From positions 1-64,000 of the forward strand of contig NZ_VYKK01000015.1 in NCBI RefSeq assembly GCF_008710135.1: a stretch of DNA of 64,000 nucleotides. The letters run 5' to 3'. Within the stretch, counting starts at the first letter, position 1. Every line of letters starts with the position of its first letter. A program made the position numbers and the translations under genes. The notes under the pieces are model-generated. The model did not search any database, was not told the origin of the DNA, and was given only the letters and a program-made list of their open reading frames with translations. Shown in pieces: positions 51,979 to 61,173 of the stretch. Origin of the DNA: Paenibacillus spiritus. Lineage in GTDB: Bacteria > Bacillota > Bacilli > Paenibacillales > Paenibacillaceae.

Positions 51979-53508
51979 TTAGTTGCGGATCAGATAATCG
52001 AATGCGCCCAGGGCGGCGGTAGCGCCGGAACCCATGGAGATAATGATCTGCTTGTAAGGACTGTTGGTGCAGTCGCCCGCGGCGAAGACGCCGGGGATGC
52101 TGGTTGCGCCATGATTATCGACGATGATCTCGCCGAACCGGGTGCGGTCGAGCGAATCGGCCAGCCAGTCGGTATTGGGAACCAGGCCGATTTGGACAAA
52201 AACGCCTTCGAGGTTGATGTGCTGTTCAGCGCCGGTGTCGCGTTCAACATAGGTAATGCCGTCCACTTTGTCGGTGCCGGTGATTTCCTTGGTCTGCACA
52301 TTCTTCAGAACCGTAACGTTCGGAAGGCTGTACAGACGTTCCTGAAGTACAGAATCGGCCTTAAGTTCAGGCAGGAACTCCAGCACAGTCACGTGCTTAA
52401 CGATACCTGCAAGATCGATGGCCGCTTCGATGCCGGAATTGCCGCCGCCGATAACGGCGACATGCTTGCCGGCGAACAGCGGTCCGTCGCAGTGCGGGCA
52501 GTAGGCCACGCCTTTGTTCTTGAACTGTTCCTCGCCGGGAACGCCGACATTGCGCCAGCGGGCGCCGGTGGAGAGAATCACGGTCTTGCTCTTCAGCACA
52601 GCGCCGTTCTCCAGCTCGACTTCGATGAGGTCTTTCTTCTCCAGACGAACGGCCCGCTGAAGCTTCATGATGTCGACCTCGTATTCCTTGACATGCTCTT
52701 CCAGGCTCGCAGCCAGCTTCGGACCTTCGGTGTATTTCACACTGATGAAGTTCTCGATGCCGACCGTGTCATTGACCTGGCCGCCGAAGCGCTCGGCTAC
52801 AACGCCGGTGCGGATGCCTTTGCGGGCCGCGTAGATCGCGGCGCTGGCGCCGGCCGGACCGCCGCCGACGACAAGCACATCAAATGGCTCCTTGTCCGAG
52901 AAGTCGGAGGCATCGGCTGTGCTGCCGAGCTTCGCCAGGATTTCTTCCACCGTCATCCGGCCGCTGGCGAAGAATTCGCCGTTCAGATAGACAGAGGGAA
53001 CGGCCATGACGTTCTTGCTCTCCACTTCGTTCTTGAAGGCGGCACCGTCGATCATGGTATGCGATACACCCGGGTTGAGCACGCTCATCAGGTTAAGCGC
53101 CTGAACGACGTCCGGGCAGTTGTGACAGCTCAGACTGATGTACGTTTCGAACCGGTAATCGCCTTTCAGCGCCTTGATCGAGTCGATGACGCTCTGCTCC
53201 GCTTTGGGCGCCCGGCCGCTGACCTGCAGCAGCGCGAGCACGAGCGAAGTGAATTCATGTCCGAGCGGAATCCCGGCAAATACGATGCCGGTCTCCGCGT
53301 CCGGGCGGTTCACGCTGAAGCTTGGCGTGCGTTCCAGCACGGCCGGCTCTACCGTAATCCGGCCGGACATTTCGGCCAGCTCATTCAGCAGGGACATCAT
53401 CTCGTGGGAGACATCGTCGGTTCCCGCGCTGGCCTTGATCCGGACCTCGCCTTCCAGAAGCTGAAGATATTGATTTAATTGTGCTTTGATATCCGCGTCC
53501 AGTGCCAT
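51979..53508 (-). CDS. ahpF: Alkyl hydroperoxide reductase subunit F
   Basis: A 509-residue flavoprotein that transfers electrons from NADH to AhpC. An N-terminal tandem thioredoxin-like domain has CHNC (C128, C131). The thioredoxin-reductase-like body has FAD motif [12 protein letters not shown] (near 211), redox CPHC in [12 protein letters not shown], and NAD motif [12 protein letters not shown]. Length is normal. GAGGAG precedes the ATG. It lies 27 bases after ahpC. Confidence 0.96.
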   Translation of the reverse strand: MALDADIKAQLNQYLQLLEGEVRIKASAGTDDVSHEMMSLLNELAEMSGRITVEPAVLERTPSFSVNRPDAETGIVFAGIPLGHEFTSLVLALLQVSGRAPKAEQSVIDSIKALKGDYRFETYISLSCHNCPDVVQALNLMSVLNPGVSHTMIDGAAFKNEVESKNVMAVPSVYLNGEFFASGRMTVEEILAKLGSTADASDFSDKEPFDVLVVGGGPAGASAAIYAARKGIRTGVVAERFGGQVNDTVGIENFISVKYTEGPKLAASLEEHVKEYEVDIMKLQRAVRLEKKDLIEVELENGAVLKSKTVILSTGARWRNVGVPGEEQFKNKGVAYCPHCDGPLFAGKHVAVIGGGNSGIEAAIDLAGIVKHVTVLEFLPELKADSVLQERLYSLPNVTVLKNVQTKEITGTDKVDGITYVERDTGAEQHINLEGVFVQIGLVPNTDWLADSLDRTRFGEIIVDNHGATSIPGVFAAGDCTNSPYKQIIISMGSGATAALGAFDYLIRN

Positions 53509-53535
53509 TCAGGTTCAACTCCTCAATGAATACAG

Positions 53536-54099
53536 TTAGATCTTGCCTACGAGATCGAGGCTCGGCTTCAGCGTCTCGCCGCCTTCTTTCCATTTGGCCG
53601 GGCAGACTTCACCCGGGTTCTTGCGCACATATTGGGCAGCCTTGATCTTGTCAACGATAATGCTGGCGTCGCGGCCGATGCCGTCGGCGTTGATTTCTAC
53701 CGTCTGAATCACGCCGTCCGGGTCGATGATGAAGGTTCCGCGATCGGCCATGCCCGATGCTTCGTTCAGAACGTCGAAGTTGCGGGAAATGGTGTGCGAA
53801 GGGTCGCCGATCATCACGTAAGTAATTTTGCCGATCGCTTCGGAGTGATCATGCCATGCTTTATGTGTAAAATGGGTGTCGGTCGATACGGAATAGACTT
53901 CCACGCCCAGGCTCTTCAGCGTTTCGTATTCGTTCTGCAGGTCTTCCAGTTCAGTCGGGCAGACAAACGTGAAGTCGGCCGGATAGAAGCAGACCACGCT
54001 CCACTTGCCTTTGAAATCGGCTTCGGACACTTCGATGAAGTTGCCGTTGTGGTAGGCGTTGGCTTTAAAAGGCAGGACTTCTTTTCCAATCAGAGACAT
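53536..54099 (-). CDS. ahpC: Alkyl hydroperoxide reductase subunit C (peroxiredoxin)
   Basis: A 187-residue typical 2-Cys peroxiredoxin: peroxidatic C47 in FTFVCPTE, resolving C166 in GEVCPAKW. It reduces hydrogen peroxide and organic peroxides and is recycled by AhpF. AGGAGG precedes the ATG. In Bacillus ahpCF answers to PerR; the box over this promoter has Fur-type bases instead (see 54161). Confidence 0.96.
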   Translation of the reverse strand: MSLIGKEVLPFKANAYHNGNFIEVSEADFKGKWSVVCFYPADFTFVCPTELEDLQNEYETLKSLGVEVYSVSTDTHFTHKAWHDHSEAIGKITYVMIGDPSHTISRNFDVLNEASGMADRGTFIIDPDGVIQTVEINADGIGRDASIIVDKIKAAQYVRKNPGEVCPAKWKEGGETLKPSLDLVGKI

Positions 54100-54160
54100 A
54101 TACAGGTTCCTCCTAAGATTAAATGGTATATAGCCGCCATAGAAAATAGCGGTTATTTAT

Positions 54161-54175
54161 TGATAATGATTATCA
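54161..54175. promoter_or_regulatory. Perfect Fur-type 7-1-7 box at the ahpC promoter
   Basis: TGATAATGATTATCA is an exact inverted repeat matching the Fur consensus TGATAATNATTATCA. PerR boxes have T and A at the second and fourteenth positions; here they are G and C. The box covers the -10 element, so binding would repress. Confidence 0.75.
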
Positions 54176-54197
54176 TCTAGTTATTATTATTTGTCAA
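54169..54197 (-). promoter_or_regulatory. ahpCF promoter
   Basis: On the minus strand TTGACA (54197-54192) and GATAAT (54174-54169) are 17 bases apart. The -10 lies inside the Fur-type box. Confidence 0.8.
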
Positions 54198-54346
54198 GGT
54201 ACGAAGTTGGTATTCACAATTCGTTCAATAAGCCGACCGTTTCTCCTAAGGGGCAGGAATCGGAATCGAATCCTCGAAATCATTAATTAACAGCCAAAAC
54301 GCGCATGCTGTAACCACCTTAACTCAATTGCAGGAGGAGAAACCTC

Positions 54347-55264
54347 ATGAAAGTGGTCACCGTTCAGACCCTGATGAACCAATTCAAGCTTGAGCTGCTT
54401 GCCGGAGAAGCGGGGCTGGCTCGCACGGTTACCCGGCCCCGGGCGCACCGTCCGGGCCTTGAATTTGTCGGGTACTTCGACTATTTCCCCATGAACCGGG
54501 TTCAGGTGCTGGGACGCAAGGAGATCACCTATCTGCTTAAGCAGGATTTGGACGAACGCGAGCTTCATATCGGGAATATCGTCAAATACCACCCCCCTTG
54601 CTTTATTGTAACCTCTGGGCAGCAGGAAATTCCATATCTCAAGCTGTTCTGCGAGCAGGAAGGCATCCCGCTTCTGCGGACGGAGGAGACCACGACGGAA
54701 TTTATCTCGCGGCTGGACGGATTTCTGACGAAGGCGCTGGCGCCCGAAATGTCGATCCACGGCGTGTGCGTCAATGTGTCGGGCATCGGGATTCTGCTGA
54801 GAGGCCGCTCGGGCATCGGCAAAAGCGAGACGGCGCACACGCTGATCCGCCGGGGGCACCGGTTCGTCGCCGATGATATCGTCGTCCTGAAGAAGCTGGG
54901 GCCGGCGACGCTGCTCGGCACCCATAATGAAACCACGCGCGAGTTCCTTGCCCTCCGCAGCATCGGGCTCATCAATGTGGTGCGGCAATACGGGCGGCGG
55001 GCCTTCCAGGACGAGACCCGGATTGTGCTGGATATCGAGCTGGCCCCGTGGCAGGATCAGGCGCTGAACAACCAGCTGGAGGTGGTGCCGCAGGATACGG
55101 AATATTTGGGCGTCCGCATTCCCCATATCGAGGTTCAGCTCCAGCCGGGGCGGGATGTCGCCGGTCTGATCGAGGCGGCGGCCAACAACTGGTACCTGAA
55201 GCAGCTCGGGTACAGCGCGGCCGAGGATTTCATGAAGCGGATCGAGGAAGGGATGGGAAGCTGA
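54347..55264 (+). CDS. hprK: HPr kinase/phosphorylase, divergent
   Basis: A 305-residue two-domain protein. An N-terminal MurF-like domain (1-125) precedes a kinase domain with SIHGVCVNV (H138), Walker A GRSGIGKSE (153-161) and ADDIVV (D176, D177). HprK phosphorylates HPr on Ser46 in catabolite control. The signature usually reading EIRGLGIINV is ALRSIGLINV here (about 202-211), losing the glutamate, and the C-terminal AANNWYLKQLGY is close to the usual form. It is not beside lgt or ppaX as the standard hprK is. It may be a paralogue with altered kinase/phosphorylase balance. GGAGGAG precedes the ATG. Confidence 0.75.
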   Translation: MKVVTVQTLMNQFKLELLAGEAGLARTVTRPRAHRPGLEFVGYFDYFPMNRVQVLGRKEITYLLKQDLDERELHIGNIVKYHPPCFIVTSGQQEIPYLKLFCEQEGIPLLRTEETTTEFISRLDGFLTKALAPEMSIHGVCVNVSGIGILLRGRSGIGKSETAHTLIRRGHRFVADDIVVLKKLGPATLLGTHNETTREFLALRSIGLINVVRQYGRRAFQDETRIVLDIELAPWQDQALNNQLEVVPQDTEYLGVRIPHIEVQLQPGRDVAGLIEAAANNWYLKQLGYSAAEDFMKRIEEGMGS

Positions 55265-55348
55265 CAGACCGGGAAGCCCGGAAAATGTTTGTAAACCGGT
55301 CCATCGGGTAACTATATGTTATGAATCCAAGCCAAGGAGGAATTGACG

Positions 55349-55522
55349 ATGTCCGATTACAAACAGAACGAAGCGGAAATCCGCAACCGGGAAGACAAAG
55401 ACAGCGACTCCCTCGCGGAGCAGAAGAAGATGGAGAACGGCGTCGACATTGAGCCGGAAGCCGACGAATGGGTAGCCAAGCCAGCCGAATCCGCCCATCC
55501 GGACCCGAATCCCAAATCCTGA
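55349..55522 (+). CDS. Small acidic hydrophilic protein, 57 residues
   Basis: MSDYKQNEAEIRNREDKDSD begins a charged protein without hydrophobic core, predicted disordered, ending PDPNPKS. GCCAAGGAGG lies at ideal distance before the ATG, which supports a real gene despite its length. A terminator follows. Such proteins occur in spore-formers, some as spore proteins, but no family is recognised. Confidence 0.65.
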   Translation: MSDYKQNEAEIRNREDKDSDSLAEQKKMENGVDIEPEADEWVAKPAESAHPDPNPKS

Positions 55523-55553
55523 GGAACGGATAAACGGATATCCGGCCAAGCGC

Positions 55554-55580
55554 AGGGCTTCCGCAGCGGAAGCCCTGTTT
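55554..55580 (+). terminator. Terminator
   Basis: AGGGCTTCC and GGAAGCCCT form a hairpin with a 5-base loop, followed by GTTTGT, 32 bases after the small acidic gene. Confidence 0.65.
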
Positions 55581-55677
55581 GTCGTGCAGCGGCCCTTGGG
55601 AAAGGAAGGATATTCAAGTATACTAAGGGACAAGCCGGACAGCCGGCACCCATCCCAGGAAGGCAGGAGGAATGGCG

Positions 55678-55875
55678 ATGCGAGATCGGAACCGGGGCGT
55701 TCGTCCCCGCCAGAACCGGGAAGAAGCCGCTGCAAGTCAGGAAGAGAAGGCGAACGGGCCGGAACAGACGCTTCGAAACGCCCTCAAGACGGAAGCGCTG
55801 CGGAATCGCGGAGACAGTCCCGGATACGGGCAGAATGGCCGGGAGGACGGAGCGAATTCGTCCGGACAGGCCTAG
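55678..55875 (+). CDS. Small hydrophilic Arg/Glu/Asn-rich protein, 65 residues
   Basis: MRDRNRGVRPRQNREEAAAS begins a 65-residue protein with no hydrophobic segment, probably disordered. The second ATG (55678) is spaced well from GCAGGAGG; the first touches it. No family is recognised; it resembles small spore or stress proteins only in composition. Confidence 0.5.
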   Translation: MRDRNRGVRPRQNREEAAASQEEKANGPEQTLRNALKTEALRNRGDSPGYGQNGREDGANSSGQA

Positions 55876-56049
55876 GGAAGAACGGAAGAGGCGCTCGGAA
55901 CGGAGCGCCGGACAGGGTGCCCGGCGGTTATCGCGATCTCCGCGAACCCGGCGGGCTTTTTGGCGCGGATTCTCCAGGATTGGTTCGGCATAGGCCGTCC
56001 GGTTTATAGCCATACTAAAGCTCAATCTATTTCGGAGGGAGGGCTGCTG

Positions 56050-56595
56050 ATGGCAGGCGGGAGTGATTGGCGGGAGTATGCATTCTATTTTCTGGGATAT
56101 GCCGTGCTCGGATGGATGCTGGAGTCGTTCTATAACCGTTACAGCGCCGGAACGTTTCTGAAGGAGAATTTCCTGAAAGGGCCCTACAAGCCGATGTATG
56201 GCTTTGCGCCCGCGGTGCTGGTTGCAGCCGGGGGAACCTCGCTCTCCTGGTACCTTTTTGCGCTGCTGACCCTCATGGTTCCGTCTGCGGTCGAGTATGC
56301 CAGCGGAGTGTGGCTGAACCGGTGTTTCGGGCGTGGCTGGTGGCATTACGGCAACCATCGTTTTCAGTGGGGGGGCCATATCTGTCTTCGTTTCTCGATG
56401 TATTGGTGGGCGCTCTCGGCCGCCGTACTCTTATGGCTTCAGCCGTTCATGAGCAGCCTGTACGCCGGGGGCGCCCCGCTCTGGAACACGCTTGTGCCAA
56501 TGGTACTGGTCCTGCTGGCTGCCGATTTTGCCTGGACCTGGCGTGTGCGGCGACGGCCGGCGGCAGAGTTTGGGGGCGACCTGCAGAAGGGATAG
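56050..56595 (+). CDS. CmpB-type putative ABC-transporter membrane protein
   Basis: A 181-residue protein with about five hydrophobic helices. The N-terminal YFLGYAVLGWMLESFYNRYSAGTF followed by FLKGPYKPMYGFAPAVLV is characteristic of PF06541 (ABC_trans_CmpB), multi-pass proteins of unknown function. The ATG at 56050 has GGAGGGAGGG upstream; an earlier frame start was rejected. No ABC ATPase is adjacent. Confidence 0.82.
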   Translation: MAGGSDWREYAFYFLGYAVLGWMLESFYNRYSAGTFLKENFLKGPYKPMYGFAPAVLVAAGGTSLSWYLFALLTLMVPSAVEYASGVWLNRCFGRGWWHYGNHRFQWGGHICLRFSMYWWALSAAVLLWLQPFMSSLYAGGAPLWNTLVPMVLVLLAADFAWTWRVRRRPAAEFGGDLQKG

Positions 56596-56613
56596 CGTAA
56601 GGAAAGGGATAGG

Positions 56614-56649
56614 AGGCCTTCGCCGCTTCAAAGCGGCGAGGGCCTTTTT
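56614..56649 (+). terminator. Terminator
   Basis: AGGCC..CGCCGCTT pairs with AGCGGCG..GGCCT around a 3-base loop, followed by five T residues. Confidence 0.8.
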
Positions 56650-56783
56650 GGCATAGACTTCCTCTGATTAACTATCAAAAATTTGGAAGACTTCCCCAGA
56701 GAATCTGTGCTAGAATGGAACGAGTGTAAGGCCGAATGACGGATCATGCGCCGTCTGGCGTATCGGGCAGGGGAGGTCACACC

Positions 56784-57656
56784 ATGAAGGATACGGCGCT
56801 GGTCGCCGAAGAGCGGGTAGCTCTCGTTACCGGAGCGTCCAGCGGATTCGGGGTCCGGATTGCGGTAAAGCTGGCGGAACGGGGATACCGGGTAGCCGCC
56901 TCCATGCGGGACCCGGTCAGCCGGGGAGAGGAGCTGGAGAGCCGGGCGAAGCGCGCAGGGGTCTGGAACCGGATTGTTGTTCTGCGCTTGGATGTAACGG
57001 AGTCCGGCAGCATCGAAGCTGCCGTCTCGTTCCTGCTGAAAGAATATGGTAGAATTGATGTGCTGGTCAACAACGCCGGCTACGCTGCGGGCGGCTTCAC
57101 GGAGGAGGTTCCGCTGGAAGAGTGGCGTCTGCAGATGGAGACGAACTTCTTCGGGCTCGTCGCCGTCACCCGGGCCGTGCTGCCCGGCATGCGCCAGCGG
57201 CGGAGCGGCCGGATTATCAACATGGGGAGCGTCAGCGGAAGAACGGCATTTCCGGGGTTCGGCCCCTATGCGTCATCCAAGTTCGCTCTGGAGGGCTTCA
57301 GCGAGAGTCTCAGGCATGAGATGAGTCCCTGGGGAATTCAGGTGGTGCTGATCGAACCGGGATCTTACCGGACGGCCATTTGGGAGAAAGGGATGGATAC
57401 GGTCTCTGCGGTTCCCGACTCTCCGTATCGGCGGCAGCTGGATGCCGTCCTGGCCTTTACAAAGCGGTCGGCGGCCGGAGCGCCCGATCCGCAGGAGGTG
57501 GCGGATCTGGTCGGCCGGCTCGTCGATCTTCGCTCGCCGAAGCTTCGCTACGCGCCCGGCCGCGCCGCCCGGCTGCTGCCTTCCGTCAAGTCTCTGCTGC
57601 CTTGGCGGCTGTATGAACGTCTGGTCCGATTTGCCTTGAGGCGGAGAACGCCTTAG
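56784..57656 (+). CDS. Short-chain dehydrogenase/reductase
   Basis: A 290-residue classical SDR: cofactor motif TGASSGFG (about residues 17-24), NNAG, the catalytic serine in MGSVSG, and YASSK. The C-terminal extension of about 60 residues ends in a basic segment (PWRLYERLVRFALRRR). It would oxidise or reduce an alcohol or ketone with NAD(P)H. The ATG at 56784 has GGGGAGGTCAC upstream. It lies 58 bases before the signal peptidase gene, so cotranscription is possible. Confidence 0.9.
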   Translation: MKDTALVAEERVALVTGASSGFGVRIAVKLAERGYRVAASMRDPVSRGEELESRAKRAGVWNRIVVLRLDVTESGSIEAAVSFLLKEYGRIDVLVNNAGYAAGGFTEEVPLEEWRLQMETNFFGLVAVTRAVLPGMRQRRSGRIINMGSVSGRTAFPGFGPYASSKFALEGFSESLRHEMSPWGIQVVLIEPGSYRTAIWEKGMDTVSAVPDSPYRRQLDAVLAFTKRSAAGAPDPQEVADLVGRLVDLRSPKLRYAPGRAARLLPSVKSLLPWRLYERLVRFALRRRTP

Positions 57657-57714
57657 AAGAACGCTTTGAGAGAAGCTGGATGGACTCAACGCGATTATGA
57701 AGGAGGTAAGCTTC

Positions 57715-58221
57715 TTGTACAAATGGCTGAAACAGTGGGTTCCTACCGTATTCATTGCCGTGGTGCTGTCTCTGCTGATCCGTAATTATGTGGCTGAAGC
57801 GATGAAAGTTCCAACCGATTCCATGGTCCCGACCATCCAGGTGGGCGACCGCGTCCTGGTAGAGAAGATGCTCTGGCTGACGACGCTGAAGTTCGGCGAT
57901 CTGGTGGTCTTCAACCCGCCGGTCGAACATGGGCACACGCCGTATGTGAAACGGCTGATCGGTCTGCCGGGCGACATTGTGGAAGTCAAGGACGGCAGTC
58001 TCTACCGCAATGGAGCCCAGGTCGAAGAGCCCTATCTGGCGGTGACGATGAATTACAGCTTCGGGCCGGTGACGGTGCCGGAGAACAAGTATTTCTTCCT
58101 GGGCGATAACCGAAACATCAGTTATGATTCTCATTTATGGCCAACTACTCCATTCGTGGACAAAGACGAAATCATCGGCAAAGTCATTCTGGATATCCCG
58201 GTAGGACGTTTGACCCGCTAA
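57715..58221 (+). CDS. Signal peptidase I (SipS type)
   Basis: A 168-residue membrane serine protease that cuts signal peptides. A hydrophobic anchor (residues 10-24) precedes the catalytic serine S36 in PTDSMVPT and lysine K79 in YVKRLIGLPGD, then GDNR and ISYDSH. The TTG at 57715 is set by AAGGAGG eight bases upstream; the ATG at 57697 would place that site inside the gene. Length matches Gram-positive SipS/SipT, not ER-type SipW. Confidence 0.93.
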   Translation: MYKWLKQWVPTVFIAVVLSLLIRNYVAEAMKVPTDSMVPTIQVGDRVLVEKMLWLTTLKFGDLVVFNPPVEHGHTPYVKRLIGLPGDIVEVKDGSLYRNGAQVEEPYLAVTMNYSFGPVTVPENKYFFLGDNRNISYDSHLWPTTPFVDKDEIIGKVILDIPVGRLTR

Positions 58222-58275
58222 GCGGCTCCGCGCGCAGCCGAACCGATAATCAGCGCCAAGCGCCATACATAGCAG

Positions 58276-58302
58276 CCGTGCCCGCGAGGGCGCGGTTTTT
58301 TT
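58276..58302 (+). terminator. Terminator
   Basis: CCGTGCCC (58276-58283) pairs with GGGCGCGG (58288-58295), one wobble, followed by seven T residues. Confidence 0.85.
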
Positions 58303-58396
58303 GTGGGACCGGAAGAGGAATTCTCAAGTTTTGGTATACGTTTTTGCGAAAAATTTTCGATATAATGGGATATAAGATGTTAAAAGGGGGGACCTC

Positions 58397-59989
58397 ATGA
58401 ACCGGCTTCTGTCCCGGGTGTTAGGGCGGCGCAGAGTCAGTCTGACCACGTTGCTTACTCTTCTGGTGCTCGTCTCCACCGTGTTCTCCTCGTTGATTCT
58501 TCTGGCCGCCACCTACCAATCGAAGAAACAATCGCTGATTAACGCGACCTTAACGATAAACGCTTCCAATTCCGAGAAAATGGCCTTTACGATGAGCCGG
58601 CTCTTCCGCTCCATGGAAGAAACCTTGAAATCGGCCGCTTCCGGCATCGGCCGGGAACCCGCCGACAACGAAGTGATTCGCCGCCACTTGGAGCTGGCGC
58701 GGAGCAGCAGCGGGCACTTCAATTCGCTGGTGCTGATCAACACCGAGGGCGTCATTCAGGCGGCGGCCCCGATTAATCTGAAGGCAGAAGGAAGCAAGGT
58801 GCCCCTGCTGATCCAGCAGACGGCCGCTGTCCAGCTGCTCGAGCCATTCGTCTCGCGCCCCTTGTTCTCCCCGCTCGCCGAACGTCTGATTGTGTACATG
58901 AGTTACCCGGTGTACGACAAGAACGGGATTTATGCCGGAGCTGTAGGCGGTTCGATTTATCTGGATCAGGACAATGTGCTGAGTCTGCTCTTCGGCGCAG
59001 GCCGGGAGCGCGACGGTTCCTATTCCTATGTGGTTGGGACGGAAGGGGAGCTGTTGTTCTACCCGGACAACAAGCGGCTCGGCACCAGCGCAGGCGAAGG
59101 GGAGCTGATTCAACGGCTGAAGAATCTCCAGAGCGGGCAGATGAAGACGCTTGATCCGGATGGCCAGGAAGTGCTGGCCGGGTATTCCAGTGTTCAGGCC
59201 AACGGCTGGGGGATCGTAGTTGTCTCTCCCATGAGCCTGGTGTACGAGCAGCTCAACGGGAGTATACGCGACGAATTGAAGAGCATGATTCTTCCGTACG
59301 CCTTGCTGGCGGCCGCCGTGGTCTGGTGCGCGCGGAGACTGGTTCGCCCGCTTGTTCTCCTGGCGAATCTGGTCGGGCGAATCGGCGACGAGCATCTGGA
59401 GGTCCCGGGACGAAGAGTCCATCTGATCCGGGAGGCCGATCTGCTGGCCCGGGCGCTGCGCGTTGCGATCCGCAATGTGCGCCGCCAGCGGGAGGAGCTG
59501 ACGCACGCGGCGATGACCGACCCGCTGACCGGGCTCGTTAACCGGCGGGTGATGGAAGCCTCTATGGAGCAGTGGATGGATCTGCAGATTCCGTTCTCCC
59601 TTATTGCGCTGGATGTGGATAAATTCAAGGATATCAATGATGCTTACGGTCATCAGACCGGGGATGCGGTTCTGCAGCTGGTGGCCGGCCGAATGTCGTC
59701 CATGGTACGGCCAGGAGACATTTGCTGCCGCTACGGAGGTGAAGAATTCGTTATTCTCCTGAGAGGGACCGGGGGAACGGAGGCGTATGAGGTGGCCGAG
59801 CGGATTCGGCGGTCGATCGGGGAATCCAAGGACGGCCAGGCGGTTCCTGTAACGGTCTCCCAAGGCATCGCCGAGTATCCGCTGCACGCGGAGACGGGCG
59901 ACGAGCTGTTCCGTCAGGCGGACGCTGCGCTCTATAGTGCCAAGGATGCGGGACGCAACCGGACGGTCCGCGCCGGAACCGATTTCTAA
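58397..59989 (+). CDS. Membrane diguanylate cyclase (Cache-HAMP-GGDEF)
   Basis: A 530-residue sensor enzyme. Membrane helices at about 15-40 and 298-315 enclose an extracellular Cache-like domain. A HAMP-like linker and coiled coil (to 370) follow, then a GGDEF domain whose active site is GGEEF (447-451). RPGD at 438-441, five residues before it, is an intact inhibitory I-site. It would make cyclic di-GMP from two GTP with feedback control, in answer to an outside ligand. There is no EAL domain. AAAGGGGGG precedes the ATG. Confidence 0.93.
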   Translation: MNRLLSRVLGRRRVSLTTLLTLLVLVSTVFSSLILLAATYQSKKQSLINATLTINASNSEKMAFTMSRLFRSMEETLKSAASGIGREPADNEVIRRHLELARSSSGHFNSLVLINTEGVIQAAAPINLKAEGSKVPLLIQQTAAVQLLEPFVSRPLFSPLAERLIVYMSYPVYDKNGIYAGAVGGSIYLDQDNVLSLLFGAGRERDGSYSYVVGTEGELLFYPDNKRLGTSAGEGELIQRLKNLQSGQMKTLDPDGQEVLAGYSSVQANGWGIVVVSPMSLVYEQLNGSIRDELKSMILPYALLAAAVVWCARRLVRPLVLLANLVGRIGDEHLEVPGRRVHLIREADLLARALRVAIRNVRRQREELTHAAMTDPLTGLVNRRVMEASMEQWMDLQIPFSLIALDVDKFKDINDAYGHQTGDAVLQLVAGRMSSMVRPGDICCRYGGEEFVILLRGTGGTEAYEVAERIRRSIGESKDGQAVPVTVSQGIAEYPLHAETGDELFRQADAALYSAKDAGRNRTVRAGTDF

Positions 59990-60021
59990 AACGAGGCATC
60001 ATCAGACGGGGTTTTCACGCA

Positions 60022-60060
60022 AATAAGCCTCCTTTCCTGCTCAAGGAACGGAGGCTTATT
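60022..60060. terminator. Bidirectional terminator
   Basis: AATAAGCCTCC pairs with GGAGGCTTATT; the loop contains TTCC/GGAA pairs. It lies between the convergent cyclase and oxidoreductase genes. Confidence 0.75.
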
Positions 60061-60091
60061 GGTCATTTCGAGCTGTCCATGACCGGTCTGT

Positions 60092-61087
60092 CTACAGCCG
60101 CACCAGGGTGCGGCCGCGCATTTTGGCGTTCCGAATATCGCTGAGCGCTTGGGGCAGTTCGCTTAGACCGATTTCCCGGTCAACGAGCTTCTCCGGCTCG
60201 GCAGGCTTCAGATCGGTGCCCAGACGGCTCCAGACACGGCGGCGAAGCTCGGCCGGGCACTCTACGGAATCAATGCCAAGCAGGCTGACGCCGCGCAGAA
60301 TGAAGGGCATGACGGTTACCGGAACCGCCGCGCCTCCGGTCAGGCCGCTGACGGCCACCGCGCCTCCGTAGGCGATCTTGCTCAGGATCGAGGCCAGCTG
60401 CGGTCCGCCGACCGGATCGACGGCGGCCTGCCAGCGCTGCTTGTCCAGCGGGCGCTGCTTGGCTTCCGGGTCGTAGACGTCGGTGCGGGAGAGAACCTCT
60501 GCCGCTCCAAGGCTGTGCAGAAATCCGGATTCATCCGGCTTGCCTGTGCTGGCCGCCACATGATAGCCCAGGCGGGCGAGCATGGCTACGGCCGAACTGC
60601 CTACGCCCCCGGTTGCGCCGGTCACCAGAACGGTGCCCCGTTCGGGAACGATGCCGCTCTGCTCCAGCGCTTGAACCGACAGCGCTGCCGTAAATCCAGC
60701 AGTTCCCAGAATCATGGCTTCCCGGGCGGTGAGACCCTCCGGTATTGGAACAATCCAGTCCGCCGGAACGCGGGCATACTCGCTGAAGCCGCCGAAGTGT
60801 GTGACGCCCAGACCGTAACCGGTGACGAGGACGGCGTCGCCCTGCTTGTAGCGATTGTCTTCGGACGAGACGACCTCCCCCGCCAGATCAATGCCGGGAA
60901 TGAAGGGATACGCCTTGACGATCGTGCTGTTCGGAACGGACGCCAGACCGTCCTTGTAATTGACGCCGGAGTATTGTACCCGGATCAACACTTCGCCGGC
61001 GGAAAGATCGCCGGTCTCGAGGCGCTGTACGGCTAGAGAGAAAGTCTCGGCCTGATCGGCCACCAAAGCTTGAAATGCGGTTTCCAT
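60092..61087 (-). CDS. YhdH/YhfP-family quinone oxidoreductase (AcuI-like)
   Basis: A 331-residue MDR-superfamily enzyme without zinc ligands: VQYSGVNYKDGLAS, IPGIDLAGEVV, GTAGFTAALSV, NADPH motif VTGATGGVGSSA, and ALSDIRNAKMRGRTLVRL. Relatives include acrylyl-CoA reductase AcuI and B. subtilis YhfP. AAGGAGCC lies about 13 bases before the ATG. It follows the NapH-like gene on the same strand after 86 bases. Confidence 0.9.
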   Translation of the reverse strand: METAFQALVADQAETFSLAVQRLETGDLSAGEVLIRVQYSGVNYKDGLASVPNSTIVKAYPFIPGIDLAGEVVSSEDNRYKQGDAVLVTGYGLGVTHFGGFSEYARVPADWIVPIPEGLTAREAMILGTAGFTAALSVQALEQSGIVPERGTVLVTGATGGVGSSAVAMLARLGYHVAASTGKPDESGFLHSLGAAEVLSRTDVYDPEAKQRPLDKQRWQAAVDPVGGPQLASILSKIAYGGAVAVSGLTGGAAVPVTVMPFILRGVSLLGIDSVECPAELRRRVWSRLGTDLKPAEPEKLVDREIGLSELPQALSDIRNAKMRGRTLVRL

Positions 61088-61173
61088 CGTTAGTCGTTAG
61101 GCTCCTTTGCTGTGCTGCTGTTCTTCTATAGGTCTATTAACCCCATTATTCTGCGCTTGCACAGCGGTCCGTG

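Noticed and set aside
54161..54175. PerR box
   Set aside because: The distinguishing bases are G and C rather than T and A, so Fur type is the better reading, though PerR binding is not excluded.
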